A DNA stretch of 64,000 bases from assembly GCF_900187265.1 (NCBI RefSeq), contig NZ_LT906450.1:4455444-4519443 (forward strand). Reading direction: 5' to 3'. A model generated the notes under the pieces. That model made no database searches, had not been told where the DNA came from, and saw only the letters and a program-made list of their open reading frames with translations. The DNA comes from Rhodococcus rhodochrous. Its GTDB lineage: Bacteria; Actinomycetota; Actinomycetes; Mycobacteriales; Mycobacteriaceae. Made by a program: the position numbers and the translations under genes. This document shows positions 18,228-28,612 of this stretch, piece after piece (position 1 is the stretch's first letter; each line of letters opens with the position of its first letter).

Positions 18228-18255
18228 CGGTTTGTTTCGTTACCGGTTTGTTTTG
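18228..18255 (+). promoter_or_regulatory. Direct repeats upstream of the ATP-grasp gene
   Basis: CGGTTTGTTTCG (18228-18239) and CGGTTTGTTTTG (18244-18255) are near-identical repeats with starts 16 bases apart, lying 30-57 bases before the ATG at 18285. They are T-rich in otherwise GC-rich DNA and may be a promoter element or regulator site for the ATP-grasp/hydrolase operon. Confidence 0.4.
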
Positions 18256-18284
18256 TGATGCAAGGGAGCGGGAAGGCTTCATCA

Positions 18285-19580
18285 ATGAGCACCAACATCT
18301 TCGTCCTCGGACTCACCGACATCCAGCGCAAGGAACTGGAGACCGTACGCGGCGCCGACCAGCTGAGCTTCCACGGGTTGCTCGACTACGAAACGCTTGT
18401 GGAGCCCGACGAATACGTGTTCGACGATCTCCTCGACGCCTGCCGGCGCGAACTGGACGACTTCCCCGGCAGCGTGGACGGGATCATCGCCCACTGGGAC
18501 TTCCCCACCAGCGTGCTCGCCCCGATCCTCGCCGCCGAACGCAACATCCCCTCGCCGTCGCTGCGCAGCATCGTGGCCACCGAGCACAAGTACTGGAGCC
18601 GACTCGCCCAGAAGGAATCGGTTCCCGAGTGCGTCCCGCAGTTCAGTTCGTTCGATCCCTTCGACGACAACGCCCTCGACAGCATCGACCTCGAATTCCC
18701 GTTCTGGGTCAAGCCCGTGAAGTCGCATTCGTCGCAACTCGGATTCGAGATCCGCAACGAGCAGGAGTTCGCCGACGCTCTCGTCGAGATCCGCGAGAAG
18801 ATCGGACTCGTCGGTAACGCCTTCGACGAGGTCCTGCGCCGCGTCGACCTTCCGGACGAGATCGGGAGGAGCTCGGGCACCACCTGTCTCGCCGAGCAGG
18901 TCGTCAGCGGTATCCAGGCTGCCCCTGAGGGCACGATGTTCCAGGGCCAGTGCAACGTCCACGGTGTCTTCGACATGCGCAAGGACGCCGCCGGGCACAG
19001 CTTCGAACGCCTCGACTACCCGGCGAGCACCGTGCCCGAGGAGGTGCAGGCACGGATGATCGACATCACCGAGCGCTACCTGCGCCACGTCGGCTTCGAC
19101 AACGGCTGCTTCAACTCCGAGTTCATGTGGGACGAGGAGAACGACAAGCTCTGGCTGATCGAGATCAACACCCGGATCTCCCAGTCGCACAGCGAATTGT
19201 TCGCCAAGGTCGACGGCAGCTCGAACCACGAGGTCGCCATCGACATCGCCCTCGGCCGGGAGCCCCGGATGCCGCACCGGCAGGGCGAGTCCGCCGTGGC
19301 GGCGAAGTGCATCATCCCGCGCTACGAGGACGGCATCGTCACGTCGGTGCCCTCGGAAGCCGACATCGCCCGCCTCCGCGAACGGATCCCCGGTGCCCTG
19401 GTGTGCATCGACGTCGCTCCCGGCGACCGGCTCGCCGACCTTCCCAACCAGGATGCCTACCGCTACGAACTGGGCACGATGTACATCGGCGCCGACAGCG
19501 TCGAACAGCTCGGACAGCGGTATCGCGAAGGCCTGGAAGCACTTCCGTTCACCTTCGATCCTGCACCCGAGAATCGGTAG
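18285..19580 (+). CDS. ATP-grasp ligase
   Basis: The 431-residue protein has an N-terminal preATP-grasp region (MSTNIFVLGLTDIQRKEL) and an ATP-grasp domain. FPFWVKPVKSHSSQLGFEI supplies the ATP-binding lysine (~145), TTCLAEQVVSGIQ forms part of the nucleotide clamp, and KLWLIEINTRISQSHSELF (~285) holds the metal-binding Glu/Asn. A C-terminal domain follows (AAKCIIPRYEDGIVTSVPSE) as in biotin-carboxylase-like members. Such enzymes join a carboxylate to an amine or thiol using ATP. The next gene, an S15-type hydrolase, begins nine bases later, so ligase and hydrolase probably act on one metabolite, perhaps an amino-acid or peptide conjugate. The substrate is unknown. Confidence 0.82.
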   Translation: MSTNIFVLGLTDIQRKELETVRGADQLSFHGLLDYETLVEPDEYVFDDLLDACRRELDDFPGSVDGIIAHWDFPTSVLAPILAAERNIPSPSLRSIVATEHKYWSRLAQKESVPECVPQFSSFDPFDDNALDSIDLEFPFWVKPVKSHSSQLGFEIRNEQEFADALVEIREKIGLVGNAFDEVLRRVDLPDEIGRSSGTTCLAEQVVSGIQAAPEGTMFQGQCNVHGVFDMRKDAAGHSFERLDYPASTVPEEVQARMIDITERYLRHVGFDNGCFNSEFMWDEENDKLWLIEINTRISQSHSELFAKVDGSSNHEVAIDIALGREPRMPHRQGESAVAAKCIIPRYEDGIVTSVPSEADIARLRERIPGALVCIDVAPGDRLADLPNQDAYRYELGTMYIGADSVEQLGQRYREGLEALPFTFDPAPENR

Positions 19581-19589
19581 GAGTTCTGC

Positions 19590-21632
19590 ATGCACACGAT
19601 CACCGATCTCCCCCACGAGGTCCGTGTCATCGAGAACGTCTTCATCACGATGCGCGACGGCGTACGGCTCGCCGCGCGGATCTGGCTGCCCGTCGACGCC
19701 GAAGCGCACCCGGTACCCGCTGTGCTCGAATACATTCCGTACCGCAAGCGGGATTCCACGCGCGGACGGGACGCGCTGAACCACCCCTACATGGCCGGTC
19801 ACGGCTACGCCTGCGTGCGGGTGGACATGCGCGGCAGCGGCGACTCCGACGGAGTGCTGCGCGACGAGTACCTCGCCGACGAGCACGACGACGCCTGCGA
19901 GGTCATCGAATGGCTTGCCGCCCAGCCGTGGTGCGACGGTTCGGTGGGCATGATGGGCATCTCCTGGGGTGGCTTCAACAGCCTGCAGGTCGCGGCTCGC
20001 CGGCCACCGGCCCTCAAGGCGATCGTCAGCGCCTCCGCGACCGAGGACCTCTACGTCGACAACATGCACTACATGGGTGGATGCCTGTTGTCCGACAACC
20101 TGTCCGAGGCGACGGTGATGTTCGCCTTCAACAGCCTGCCTCCCGATCCCGCGATCGTCGGTGACCGCTGGCGCGAGATGTGGCACGAACGCCTCGAGGG
20201 CAGCGGCCTGTGGATCGAGAAGTGGCTCGAACACCAGCACCGGGACGACTACTGGAAGCGCGCCTCCGTCAACGAGGACTACTCCTCCGTGCAGTGCCCG
20301 GTCCTCGCCGTCGGCGGTTGGGCCGACGGCTACACGAACGCCATCTTCCGGTTGATGGAACATCTCGACGTGCCCCGCAAGGGACTGATCGGACCGTGGG
20401 GCCACAAGTACCCGCATCTCGGGGTCCCCGGCCCGGAGATCGGCTTCCTGCAGGAGGTCGTGCGGTGGTGGGACCACTGGCTCAAGGGCGTCGACACCGG
20501 AGTGATGGACGAGCCGATGGTGCGCGCGTGGATGCAGGACTCCATCGAGCCGAACCCGTCCTACGCCGAACGCCCGGGCCGCTGGGTGGCCGAACCGTCG
20601 TGGCCGTCACCGAACATCGAGAACCGTCGCTACACCTTCGACCGGTACGCGCTGCATCCCGACGACGACGGCACCCTCACCGTCGACGAACGGCCCCTGG
20701 CACTGCAATCCCCCTTGAGTGTCGGCATGTTCGCCGGCAAGTGGGCGTCCTACGCCGCAACTCCCGACCTGCCGTCGGATCAGCGCGAGGAGGACGGCGG
20801 CGCGCTCGTCTTCGAGACCGAGGCGCTCGACACGACGACGGAGGTCCTCGGCCGACCCGAGCTGGAGCTCGAGGTCTCGTCCGACAGCCCGGTGGCGATG
20901 CTCGCCGCACGGTTGTCCGACGTCGCGCCCAACGGTGAGGCGACACGCGTGACCTACGGACTGCTCAACCTCACGCACCGCGACAGCAGCGAGAAGCCGG
21001 AGGCCCTCGAGCCGGGACGGCGCTACCGCATCCGGATCGAGCTCAACGGCATGGCCCACGTGTTTCCGGCAGGGCACCGTCTGCGGTTGTCGCTGTCCAC
21101 CTCCTACTTCCCGCTGGCATGGCCGTCGCCGACGCCCGCCGAGGTGACGGTGTACACCGGCGGTGGTCTGCACCTGCCGGTGCGCCCGCCCCGTCCGGGG
21201 GACGCGCATCTGCGCCAGTTCGGGGAACCGGAGGCCACCCCGGAACTCGCGATCACCCTGCTGGAGCCGGGCGAGCACCACTGGCGGACCACCCGCGACC
21301 TCGCGACCGGCGTGTCGACCCTCGACATCCTCGACGACCAGGGGTCGTTCCGGATCGACGAGACCGGAACGGTCATCCGGCGTCGCACCCAGGAGTGGTT
21401 CAGTTTCGGAGGCAACGATCCCAACTCGGTGCGCGGCGAGACGCAGACCCTGCGCCGCTACGAGCGGGACGACTGGCGCACCGAGGTCCGTACCCGCACG
21501 ATCCTCACGTCCACCCCGGAGGAGTTCGTGATCAACGCGGAGCTCGACGCCTTCGAGCTCGACGACGATCACGGCGATCGTCGTGTCCACTCGGAGAGCT
21601 GGCAGCGCCGGATACCGCGCGATCTGGTGTGA
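19590..21632 (+). CDS. CocE/NonD (peptidase S15) family hydrolase
   Basis: The 680-residue protein begins with an alpha/beta-hydrolase domain: MRDGVRLAARIWLP, CVRVDMRGSGDSDG, the nucleophile elbow GMMGISWGGFNS (~120-130), GGWADGYTN and GPWGHKYPH with the likely acid and histidine. A jelly-roll domain follows (LELEVSSDSPVAMLAARLSD, GRRYRIRIELNGMAHVFPAG, HRLRLSLSTSYFP). The last ~130 residues form an extra beta-rich extension. The family includes cocaine esterase, X-Pro dipeptidyl peptidase and amidases. GGAG precedes the ATG. The stop codon lies inside a 23-base tandem duplication. Confidence 0.85.
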   Translation: MHTITDLPHEVRVIENVFITMRDGVRLAARIWLPVDAEAHPVPAVLEYIPYRKRDSTRGRDALNHPYMAGHGYACVRVDMRGSGDSDGVLRDEYLADEHDDACEVIEWLAAQPWCDGSVGMMGISWGGFNSLQVAARRPPALKAIVSASATEDLYVDNMHYMGGCLLSDNLSEATVMFAFNSLPPDPAIVGDRWREMWHERLEGSGLWIEKWLEHQHRDDYWKRASVNEDYSSVQCPVLAVGGWADGYTNAIFRLMEHLDVPRKGLIGPWGHKYPHLGVPGPEIGFLQEVVRWWDHWLKGVDTGVMDEPMVRAWMQDSIEPNPSYAERPGRWVAEPSWPSPNIENRRYTFDRYALHPDDDGTLTVDERPLALQSPLSVGMFAGKWASYAATPDLPSDQREEDGGALVFETEALDTTTEVLGRPELELEVSSDSPVAMLAARLSDVAPNGEATRVTYGLLNLTHRDSSEKPEALEPGRRYRIRIELNGMAHVFPAGHRLRLSLSTSYFPLAWPSPTPAEVTVYTGGGLHLPVRPPRPGDAHLRQFGEPEATPELAITLLEPGEHHWRTTRDLATGVSTLDILDDQGSFRIDETGTVIRRRTQEWFSFGGNDPNSVRGETQTLRRYERDDWRTEVRTRTILTSTPEEFVINAELDAFELDDDHGDRRVHSESWQRRIPRDLV

Positions 21633-21680
21633 CGCACACGCGCGATCTGGTGTGACGCACACGCGAGATCCGATGTGACG
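21617..21680 (+). repeat. 23-bp tandem duplication spanning the hydrolase stop codon
   Basis: The 23-base unit beginning GCGCGATCTGGTGTGACG occurs exactly twice (21617-21639 and 21640-21662). A degenerate third partial copy, GCGAGATCCGATGTGACG, follows at 21663-21680. The first copy contains the TGA of the hydrolase gene, and the second copy puts the same tetrapeptide codons and stop again just downstream. Confidence 0.85.
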
Positions 21681-21688
21681 AGCAGACG

Positions 21689-21722
21689 GAAGCCCACCCC
21701 GCGACATGCCGGGGTGGGCTTC
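21689..21722. terminator. Terminator between convergent genes
   Basis: A 13-bp stem, GAAGCCCACCCCG (21689-21701) against 21710-21722, with an eight-base loop lies between the hydrolase gene and the DUF6098 gene and can serve both strands. Confidence 0.8.
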
Positions 21723-21744
21723 CTGCGTTCTGCGCGAACGGTGT

Positions 21745-22203
21745 TCAGGCGCTCCTGCGCGAATCACCGCCGACGTCGAAGTGCTCCTCGTACCACCTCT
21801 CGGCCTCGTCGAGCACATTCCTGCCGAGCCGGGCATGGGGCCGGACGTCGACGAGCAACGGTTCGTGGCCGGGACCGCGCCCGACCATCCTGCCCGTGAG
21901 GATCCAGACGAACCGACCGTCCTCCTCACCGGACCCGGTGCACGTGCAGACACGGCGGGCGACCCAGTCCTTGACGGGCCGGCGCCACCACGGCTCCTGA
22001 GCGAGGGTGGTGGCGACGAGCCCGGGCAGGGTCACGTTCGCCTCGCGATCGCGACTCGGCCCGTCCTCGGCGTCCGCCGCCGGACCCTTCGAATACCGCA
22101 GGTAGAGCAACGGATCCGTCGCGACGTCGGCGAGCTGGTCGAGGGAGGTGATCAGCGGGATGTCGTCGGGGTCGGGTTGGAAACCCCGCACGGATGTGTT
22201 CAC
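21745..22203 (-). CDS. DUF6098 family protein
   Basis: The 152-residue protein matches DUF6098 of actinobacteria: PLLYLRYSKGPAADAE, LPGLVATTLAQEPWWRRPV, WVARRVC, FVWILTGRMVGRGPGHEPLL and a C-terminal LDEAERWYEEHF. No function is known. The GTG at 22203 has AGGAGGAG upstream. It separates the ATP-grasp/hydrolase operon from the exopolysaccharide locus. Confidence 0.75.
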   Translation of the reverse strand: MNTSVRGFQPDPDDIPLITSLDQLADVATDPLLYLRYSKGPAADAEDGPSRDREANVTLPGLVATTLAQEPWWRRPVKDWVARRVCTCTGSGEEDGRFVWILTGRMVGRGPGHEPLLVDVRPHARLGRNVLDEAERWYEEHFDVGGDSRRSA

Positions 22204-22284
22204 CTTCGACTCCTCCTGCAGATCCCAGGGCGAAGTCGAAGGGTTCCCTGCCCACCGGCTACGAAACCCCGCACTGCGGTGGGG

Positions 22285-23805
<1,521 letters not shown>

Positions 23806-24172
23806 GCTTCTCCTGCTTGCCTACTCCACGCGAAGTGGCCCCGACAGCCAGATGAACGATTCGGTGATTATGTCCGTTTTTTCGAAGGAACGCGAATCCT
23901 GTTCCAGTGCAACGGATCACAGCGACGCGGGTGATGCCACCCCTGAAGCGAAGGAGCTACGCGTAACTCGAATTACTTGTGCGCGTAGTTGCTTCAGCAA
24001 AGAACACATTCGTGAAGCGGCGACGAACGCAGCTCGGTCGGCGGCAGTGAGCCATGACGATCCCCCATCGAACCCCATCAAACCCATCAGCAGGCTCCCG
24101 ACCCGGGAGAAAGGTACAACAGGGACGAACCGGCGACAAGAGTTCGTCTACTCGTCGGTAGTATGACGTGAG
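23806..24172 (-). promoter_or_regulatory. Long leader region of the glycosylphosphotransferase gene
   Basis: No gene was found in these 367 bases. They are richer in A+T than the surroundings (for example TTATGTCCGTTTTTTCG at 23868-23884). A two-part hairpin lies at 23943-23997: CTGAAGC/GCTTCAG outside and CTACGCG/CGCGTAG inside, separated by small bulges. It could be a leader RNA structure or a regulator site controlling the locus. Confidence 0.45.
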
Positions 24173-25282
24173 TCACGACGTTCCGATCTCCTCCCCGATC
24201 CAGTCGCGGATGTGCTGCCGGAAGTTCTCCGAGGACAGCGCAGCGACGGCCTCGTTACGGCCCTTCGGCACACCGTCGATCGCGGTGATGCACTCGGCGA
24301 CCGCCTCCACCCTGTCCTCGCGGAAACACAACCCGTCGACCCCCTCGGCAACCGTCTCACCAGCACCTCCGAGCGCGTTGACGACGACACGCGCCCCTGC
24401 CGCACGTGCCTCGACGGGCATGATCCCGAAGTCCTCCACCGCAGGAAAGACATAGACGTGGGCCTGCTGGTAGAGCGCGTAGAGCAGGGCGTCCGACGGC
24501 CGAGCGAGCACGTGGACCGGCACAGTCGCCTCGTCGGCGAGCTGCCGCAGTCGGCCCTCCTCCGGCCCGGATCCCGCGATCACCGCCGGCACCCCGGCGA
24601 GGTCGGCTGCCCGGATCACCCAATCCAGTCGCTTGTACGGTACGAACCTCGACGCCCCCAGCACGAAGGTCTCCGGAAGTCCCTCCAGCAGGGCGGATTC
24701 GGCTGCGGACAGTTCGTCACGCCAGTCGGGCACCGACGAGATGCGGGCCGTCTCGACGGGAGGGAAGATCACACGCGCCTCGACATCCCAGGCCCGCTCG
24801 ATGCGACGACGCACGAAATCGCTGTTCGCGGCGAAGTGTGCACCCTCCCGCGCGCGACGCCGATCGAGGGCCCGCAACGGAGGTGCCGCGCACCGCACCG
24901 CGAGCGAGGCACCCCGATCGTCGAGCTCCGGATTCCACAGGTAGCGCGCCGGAGTGTGTACGTAGACGAACTTCTCGAACCCGCTCGGTGCGCCCCGGAA
25001 GGTCACGTGGTGGGCGAAACAATGCGAGCTGACCAGGGCGAAGTCGTACGAACCGGGTCGGCGACGCCAGACGTACGGCATGGCCGACAATGCCAGCGCC
25101 TTGCGCCTGCGCAGAGGTGTGCGCGCCAGACCGCTCTCGTGCACCGTCCGCCCCGGATACCGGTCGGCGTCGTCCCACAGGCACAGCACGTCGGCCTCGG
25201 GAAAGGTGCGGACGAACTCGTCGAGAACCTTCTCCGAACCTCCGTCGCGCGCGATCCATTCGTGCACCAAGATTCCAGGCAC
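24173..25282 (-). CDS. Glycosyltransferase, GT4 type
   Basis: The 369-residue protein has the GT-B fold of family 4. The N-terminal half carries ILVHEWIARDGGSEKVLDEF and a predicted acceptor site (KFVYVHTPARYLW). The C-terminal donor domain has ASRFVPYKRLDWVIRAADL, VIAGSGPEEGRL and the conserved EDFGIMPVEARAAGARVV containing the E-x7-E motif. It would add a sugar to the lipid-linked repeat unit on the cytosolic face. The GTG at 25282 has GGAGG at normal spacing; the ATG at 25288 lies almost on the ribosome-binding site and is less likely. It is divergent from the operon starting at 25467. Confidence 0.85.
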   Translation of the reverse strand: MPGILVHEWIARDGGSEKVLDEFVRTFPEADVLCLWDDADRYPGRTVHESGLARTPLRRRKALALSAMPYVWRRRPGSYDFALVSSHCFAHHVTFRGAPSGFEKFVYVHTPARYLWNPELDDRGASLAVRCAAPPLRALDRRRAREGAHFAANSDFVRRRIERAWDVEARVIFPPVETARISSVPDWRDELSAAESALLEGLPETFVLGASRFVPYKRLDWVIRAADLAGVPAVIAGSGPEEGRLRQLADEATVPVHVLARPSDALLYALYQQAHVYVFPAVEDFGIMPVEARAAGARVVVNALGGAGETVAEGVDGLCFREDRVEAVAECITAIDGVPKGRNEAVAALSSENFRQHIRDWIGEEIGTS

Positions 25283-25466
25283 AGCCATCCCTCCGAAGAC
25301 CCCGAGCCGATCGGGAGGGTACTTTATGACCCTGCCGACGCCGAGAGGTAACGGGTCGGCACAATCCCTCGATACGAATGCGTCCGAACGGCAAGAAGAT
25401 TCAGGGTCCGAGACGGGGTCGGGAAATCACCCCCTCTTTCACCCCCTCGACAGTGGAGGTCACGGA

Positions 25467-27218
25467 GTGGATGTGCGACACGCGTCGTGGTTCGGCGACC
25501 CTGCGTCCCCGATCCTCGGGCACGTCCACCTTCCCGCCGACCGCCGCGCGCGCGGCGCGGTGGTGCTGTGCCCACCCCTCGGCAAGGAACACCTCGACAC
25601 CTATCGAGGCGTCAAGGCTCTCGCCGAGCAACTCGCCGAGCGCGGACTGGCGGCAGTGCGCTTCGACTACACGGGCACCGGAGACTCGGCCGGCGATCAG
25701 GATTCGCCCGACGCGGTCGCGGCATGGCAGCGCAGCGTCGTCACCGCAGTGGAGACGGCCCGCGCGAGCGGCGCCGAGCACATCACCGTCGTCGGACTGC
25801 GCGCCGGCGCACTGATCGCGGCGACGGCACTGCCGGAGTGCGGACCGGTCGACGCCGTCGTGCTGTGGGATCCCATCGTCTCGGGCCGGGCGATGTTGCG
25901 CGAACAACGCGCCCTCTACCGTCTCGCCCTCGGCGCCGACGATCCCGAAGACCCCCGGGTCTCGATCGTCGGCGGCGTTCTCGCCCCCGAAGCCGCCGAC
26001 GCACTCCGCGCCCTGAAGATCGATCCGAGGTCGCTGAACGGCACACGAACCCTGCTCGCGACCCGGCCCACAGCCCGCGAGACCGCCGCGGTGTCGGCGC
26101 TCGCCACCGCACTCGGCGGTGACGAGCTCTCCCTCGACGCCCACGAATCCTTCGTCACTCCCAGCACACTCCACTCCGCGATCCCGACCGAGCAGCTCAC
26201 CCGGATCTCCGATTGGGTAGCCGCGGGCGCGCCGGCCGCCACCCGCGAGGTCCACTTCCCCGAGCGCGACCGCGCGGTCGTCGCGACCACCGACTCCGGG
26301 CTACCGATCCACGAGAGCGTCGAATATCTCGGCCCGAACGAGATGTTCGCGCTGCGCACGCACGGTGTCGACCCCGAACGGTTCGACACCGAGGGGTTCG
26401 GCGCCCCGCGCCGGTCCACCCCGACGGTGTTGTTCTTCGGCACCGCCTACGAGCACCGGCTCGGCCCGAGTCGTCTCTGGGTCGAGCTCGCGCGCGAGTT
26501 CGCCTCGCACGGCATCTCCACGATCCGGTTCGACCGGACCGGGGTGGGTGATACCGGCACGGCGCACGGGGCGACCCCCACCCCGCTGTACTCCGACGAC
26601 TCCGACCGCGACGCCCTCGATGCTGTCGCCGCCCTCGGCATCGATCCGCAGGACCTCGTGGTGATCGGCCTGTGTTCGGGTGCGTGGTACTCGTCGTGGG
26701 TCGCCCTCCGGGGTGCAGCACATTCCGCCGTGCTCGTGAACGTGATCCTGTGGTGCACCCACCGCCGGAAGTCGTTGCGCGCCGATCTCGGTCCGAACGC
26801 ACCCGACGTTCCGGCGATCGCAGCCCCGGCGGAACCGCAGACGATCTCTTTGCGTGCCCGCATCAAGCCGTGGGCGCAGAAGTACCTGCCCTATCCGTTG
26901 TGGCTGTTGCTCGGCCGACTCGGCGTGACCCAGGTTCCCGAGGTCGGGTTGGAGGCACTGCGTCGCGCGGGTGTGTCGGCCACGGTCGTTCTGTCCGCCG
27001 AGGACCACCGGTGGTTCCTGACCCAGCGCGGAGAAGAAGGACTTCGCCGGGTACGCCGACGTGGCTTCACCGGGGACATCCTCACCAGCGAGGTCGGTGA
27101 GCACAGCGGTCGGCAGCGGGACGGGCGCGAGTTCCTCCGCACGGCGGTCACCTCGACCGTGCTCTCCCGTTTCGGGTCCCACACCGCGGATCCCGCTGCA
27201 GGCGAGTACGTCTCATGA
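25467..27218 (+). CDS. Double alpha/beta-hydrolase-fold protein of the exopolysaccharide locus
   Basis: The 583-residue protein contains two alpha/beta-hydrolase-like domains. The first (residues ~1-270) has VVLCPPLGKEHLDTYRG and AAVRFDYTGTGDSAG, but its nucleophile elbow reads VVGLRAGA, without serine at the usual place. The second (~300-560) has VLFFGTAYEHRLGPSRLW and ISTIRFDRTGVGDTG, with elbow VIGLCSGAW placing cysteine where serine is expected. The GTG at 25467 follows GGAGG by seven bases and is preferred over upstream starts. Its stop overlaps the next gene by four bases (ATGA). It may modify the polysaccharide, or the first domain may be purely structural; no substrate can be assigned. 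Confidence 0.72.
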   Translation: MDVRHASWFGDPASPILGHVHLPADRRARGAVVLCPPLGKEHLDTYRGVKALAEQLAERGLAAVRFDYTGTGDSAGDQDSPDAVAAWQRSVVTAVETARASGAEHITVVGLRAGALIAATALPECGPVDAVVLWDPIVSGRAMLREQRALYRLALGADDPEDPRVSIVGGVLAPEAADALRALKIDPRSLNGTRTLLATRPTARETAAVSALATALGGDELSLDAHESFVTPSTLHSAIPTEQLTRISDWVAAGAPAATREVHFPERDRAVVATTDSGLPIHESVEYLGPNEMFALRTHGVDPERFDTEGFGAPRRSTPTVLFFGTAYEHRLGPSRLWVELAREFASHGISTIRFDRTGVGDTGTAHGATPTPLYSDDSDRDALDAVAALGIDPQDLVVIGLCSGAWYSSWVALRGAAHSAVLVNVILWCTHRRKSLRADLGPNAPDVPAIAAPAEPQTISLRARIKPWAQKYLPYPLWLLLGRLGVTQVPEVGLEALRRAGVSATVVLSAEDHRWFLTQRGEEGLRRVRRRGFTGDILTSEVGEHSGRQRDGREFLRTAVTSTVLSRFGSHTADPAAGEYVS

Positions 27219-28612
27219 CTCCCCTGTTGATGCTCGCCGTTCCGGTCGTGCTCGTGCTGGGAGTGCTGCTCTGGCGGCGACCCCAACGCGGGTTGCTGGC
27301 GATCGCCGCGCTCACTCCGTTCCACGGCCTGCTCGCGATCGTCCCCGGCGGTGAATCACTGTCGCCGTGGAAGGAGGGGCTGCTGCTCCTCACCCTCGGC
27401 GCGACCTTCGTCAGCCCCTACCGACGGCGGCTGCCGGCACCGTCCTATCCGTGGTGGCCGGCCGTGGTCGCGTGGGTGGCGATCGGAGTCCTGTCGGCGT
27501 TGCTCGTCTCGGGGCTCGCCGGCATCATCGCCATCAAGATCACCTACTTCTACCTCGTCATCCCGGTGATCCTGTGGCGTGCACCGTTCGACGCCCGCGA
27601 CCGCGACCACCTGGTGTCGATCCTCATGGGCACGACGGCCGTCACCGCCGTCGTCGGACTCGCGCAACAGGTGATCGGCGGTGAGCGACTCGCCGAACTC
27701 GGTTACCGCTGGGACGAGCATCTGCGCATCAGCGGCGGAATCCTGCGCAGTTTCAGCACGTTCACGACACCCTTCGCCTTCGGCCTGTTCGTGATGATCG
27801 GACTGATCGTGGGGTGCTCGGTCTCCTTCGCCGATCCGCACCGGCTCCGCAACAAACTGTTCCTGTGCGCGACACCGATCATGGTGCTCGGCATGGGTGT
27901 GACGATCGTGCGCGCCAGCTACATCGGTCTCGCCGTCGCACTGTTGTGGCTGGCGGTCCACCGCTACCGCGCCCTGTTCCTCGGCTTCGGCGCCGCCGCG
28001 GCGCTCGCACCGCTCGTCCTCTTCGCCGTGCCGAGTTCGATACTCGCTCCGTTGTTCTCCTCGTCGAGCCTCGGTGAGCGCGGGGATGGCTGGTCGCAGA
28101 CCCTGTCGTCGCTGTGGGTGCACCCGTTCGGTCAGGGTCTCGGTGCAACCGGCTCGGCTGCCGCCGACACGGTGGCCCAGAGCAACCCGATGCTGTCCGA
28201 ACTGTCGTACACGGCGTCCGTGCAGTTCGGGTTCATGCCCTATCAGCCCGACAACTACTACATGAAGCTCGCCGTGGAACTCGGCCCGATCGGCGTGTGG
28301 CTGTTCGTCCTCGTACTCGTCTGCGCCGCGGTTTCGACGCTGCGTGCGTCGCGGGTGCTGAGTGGACAGGACGCCGCACTCGCACTCGGGGTGAGCGGCA
28401 CGATCGTCGCGGCGGCGGTCGCCTCCACGGTGGCGACCTATCTCGAGATCTTCCCTCTCGACGTCTATTTCTGGTTACTGTTAGGAACTGTCGGATGCGC
28501 ACTGACGCAACACTGGTCACCTCGCCGAAGCTCGCTCACCGCATCGGGTTCGGCGCCCTCGCACTCCGACCGTCCGGCAGTGGAGTCCAGACCTACGTCC
28601 GCGAGCTGCTGA
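27215..28612 (+). CDS. Wzy-like polymerase / O-antigen ligase family membrane protein
   Basis: The 465-residue protein has about 10-12 membrane helices and a large external loop near residues 285-350 (SSSLGERGDGWSQTLSSLW, HPFGQGLGATGS, QPDNYYMKLAVELGPIGVW). The HPFGQGLG and DNYYMKLAVELG elements are characteristic of the O-antigen polymerase/ligase superfamily. It would join repeat units at the outer face of the membrane. It is coupled to the upstream gene by an ATGA overlap. Its hydrophilic last ~40 residues are encoded in DNA that also encodes the start of the next glycosyltransferase. Confidence 0.82.
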   Translation: MTPLLMLAVPVVLVLGVLLWRRPQRGLLAIAALTPFHGLLAIVPGGESLSPWKEGLLLLTLGATFVSPYRRRLPAPSYPWWPAVVAWVAIGVLSALLVSGLAGIIAIKITYFYLVIPVILWRAPFDARDRDHLVSILMGTTAVTAVVGLAQQVIGGERLAELGYRWDEHLRISGGILRSFSTFTTPFAFGLFVMIGLIVGCSVSFADPHRLRNKLFLCATPIMVLGMGVTIVRASYIGLAVALLWLAVHRYRALFLGFGAAAALAPLVLFAVPSSILAPLFSSSSLGERGDGWSQTLSSLWVHPFGQGLGATGSAAADTVAQSNPMLSELSYTASVQFGFMPYQPDNYYMKLAVELGPIGVWLFVLVLVCAAVSTLRASRVLSGQDAALALGVSGTIVAAAVASTVATYLEIFPLDVYFWLLLGTVGCALTQHWSPRRSSLTASGSAPSHSDRPAVESRPTSASC

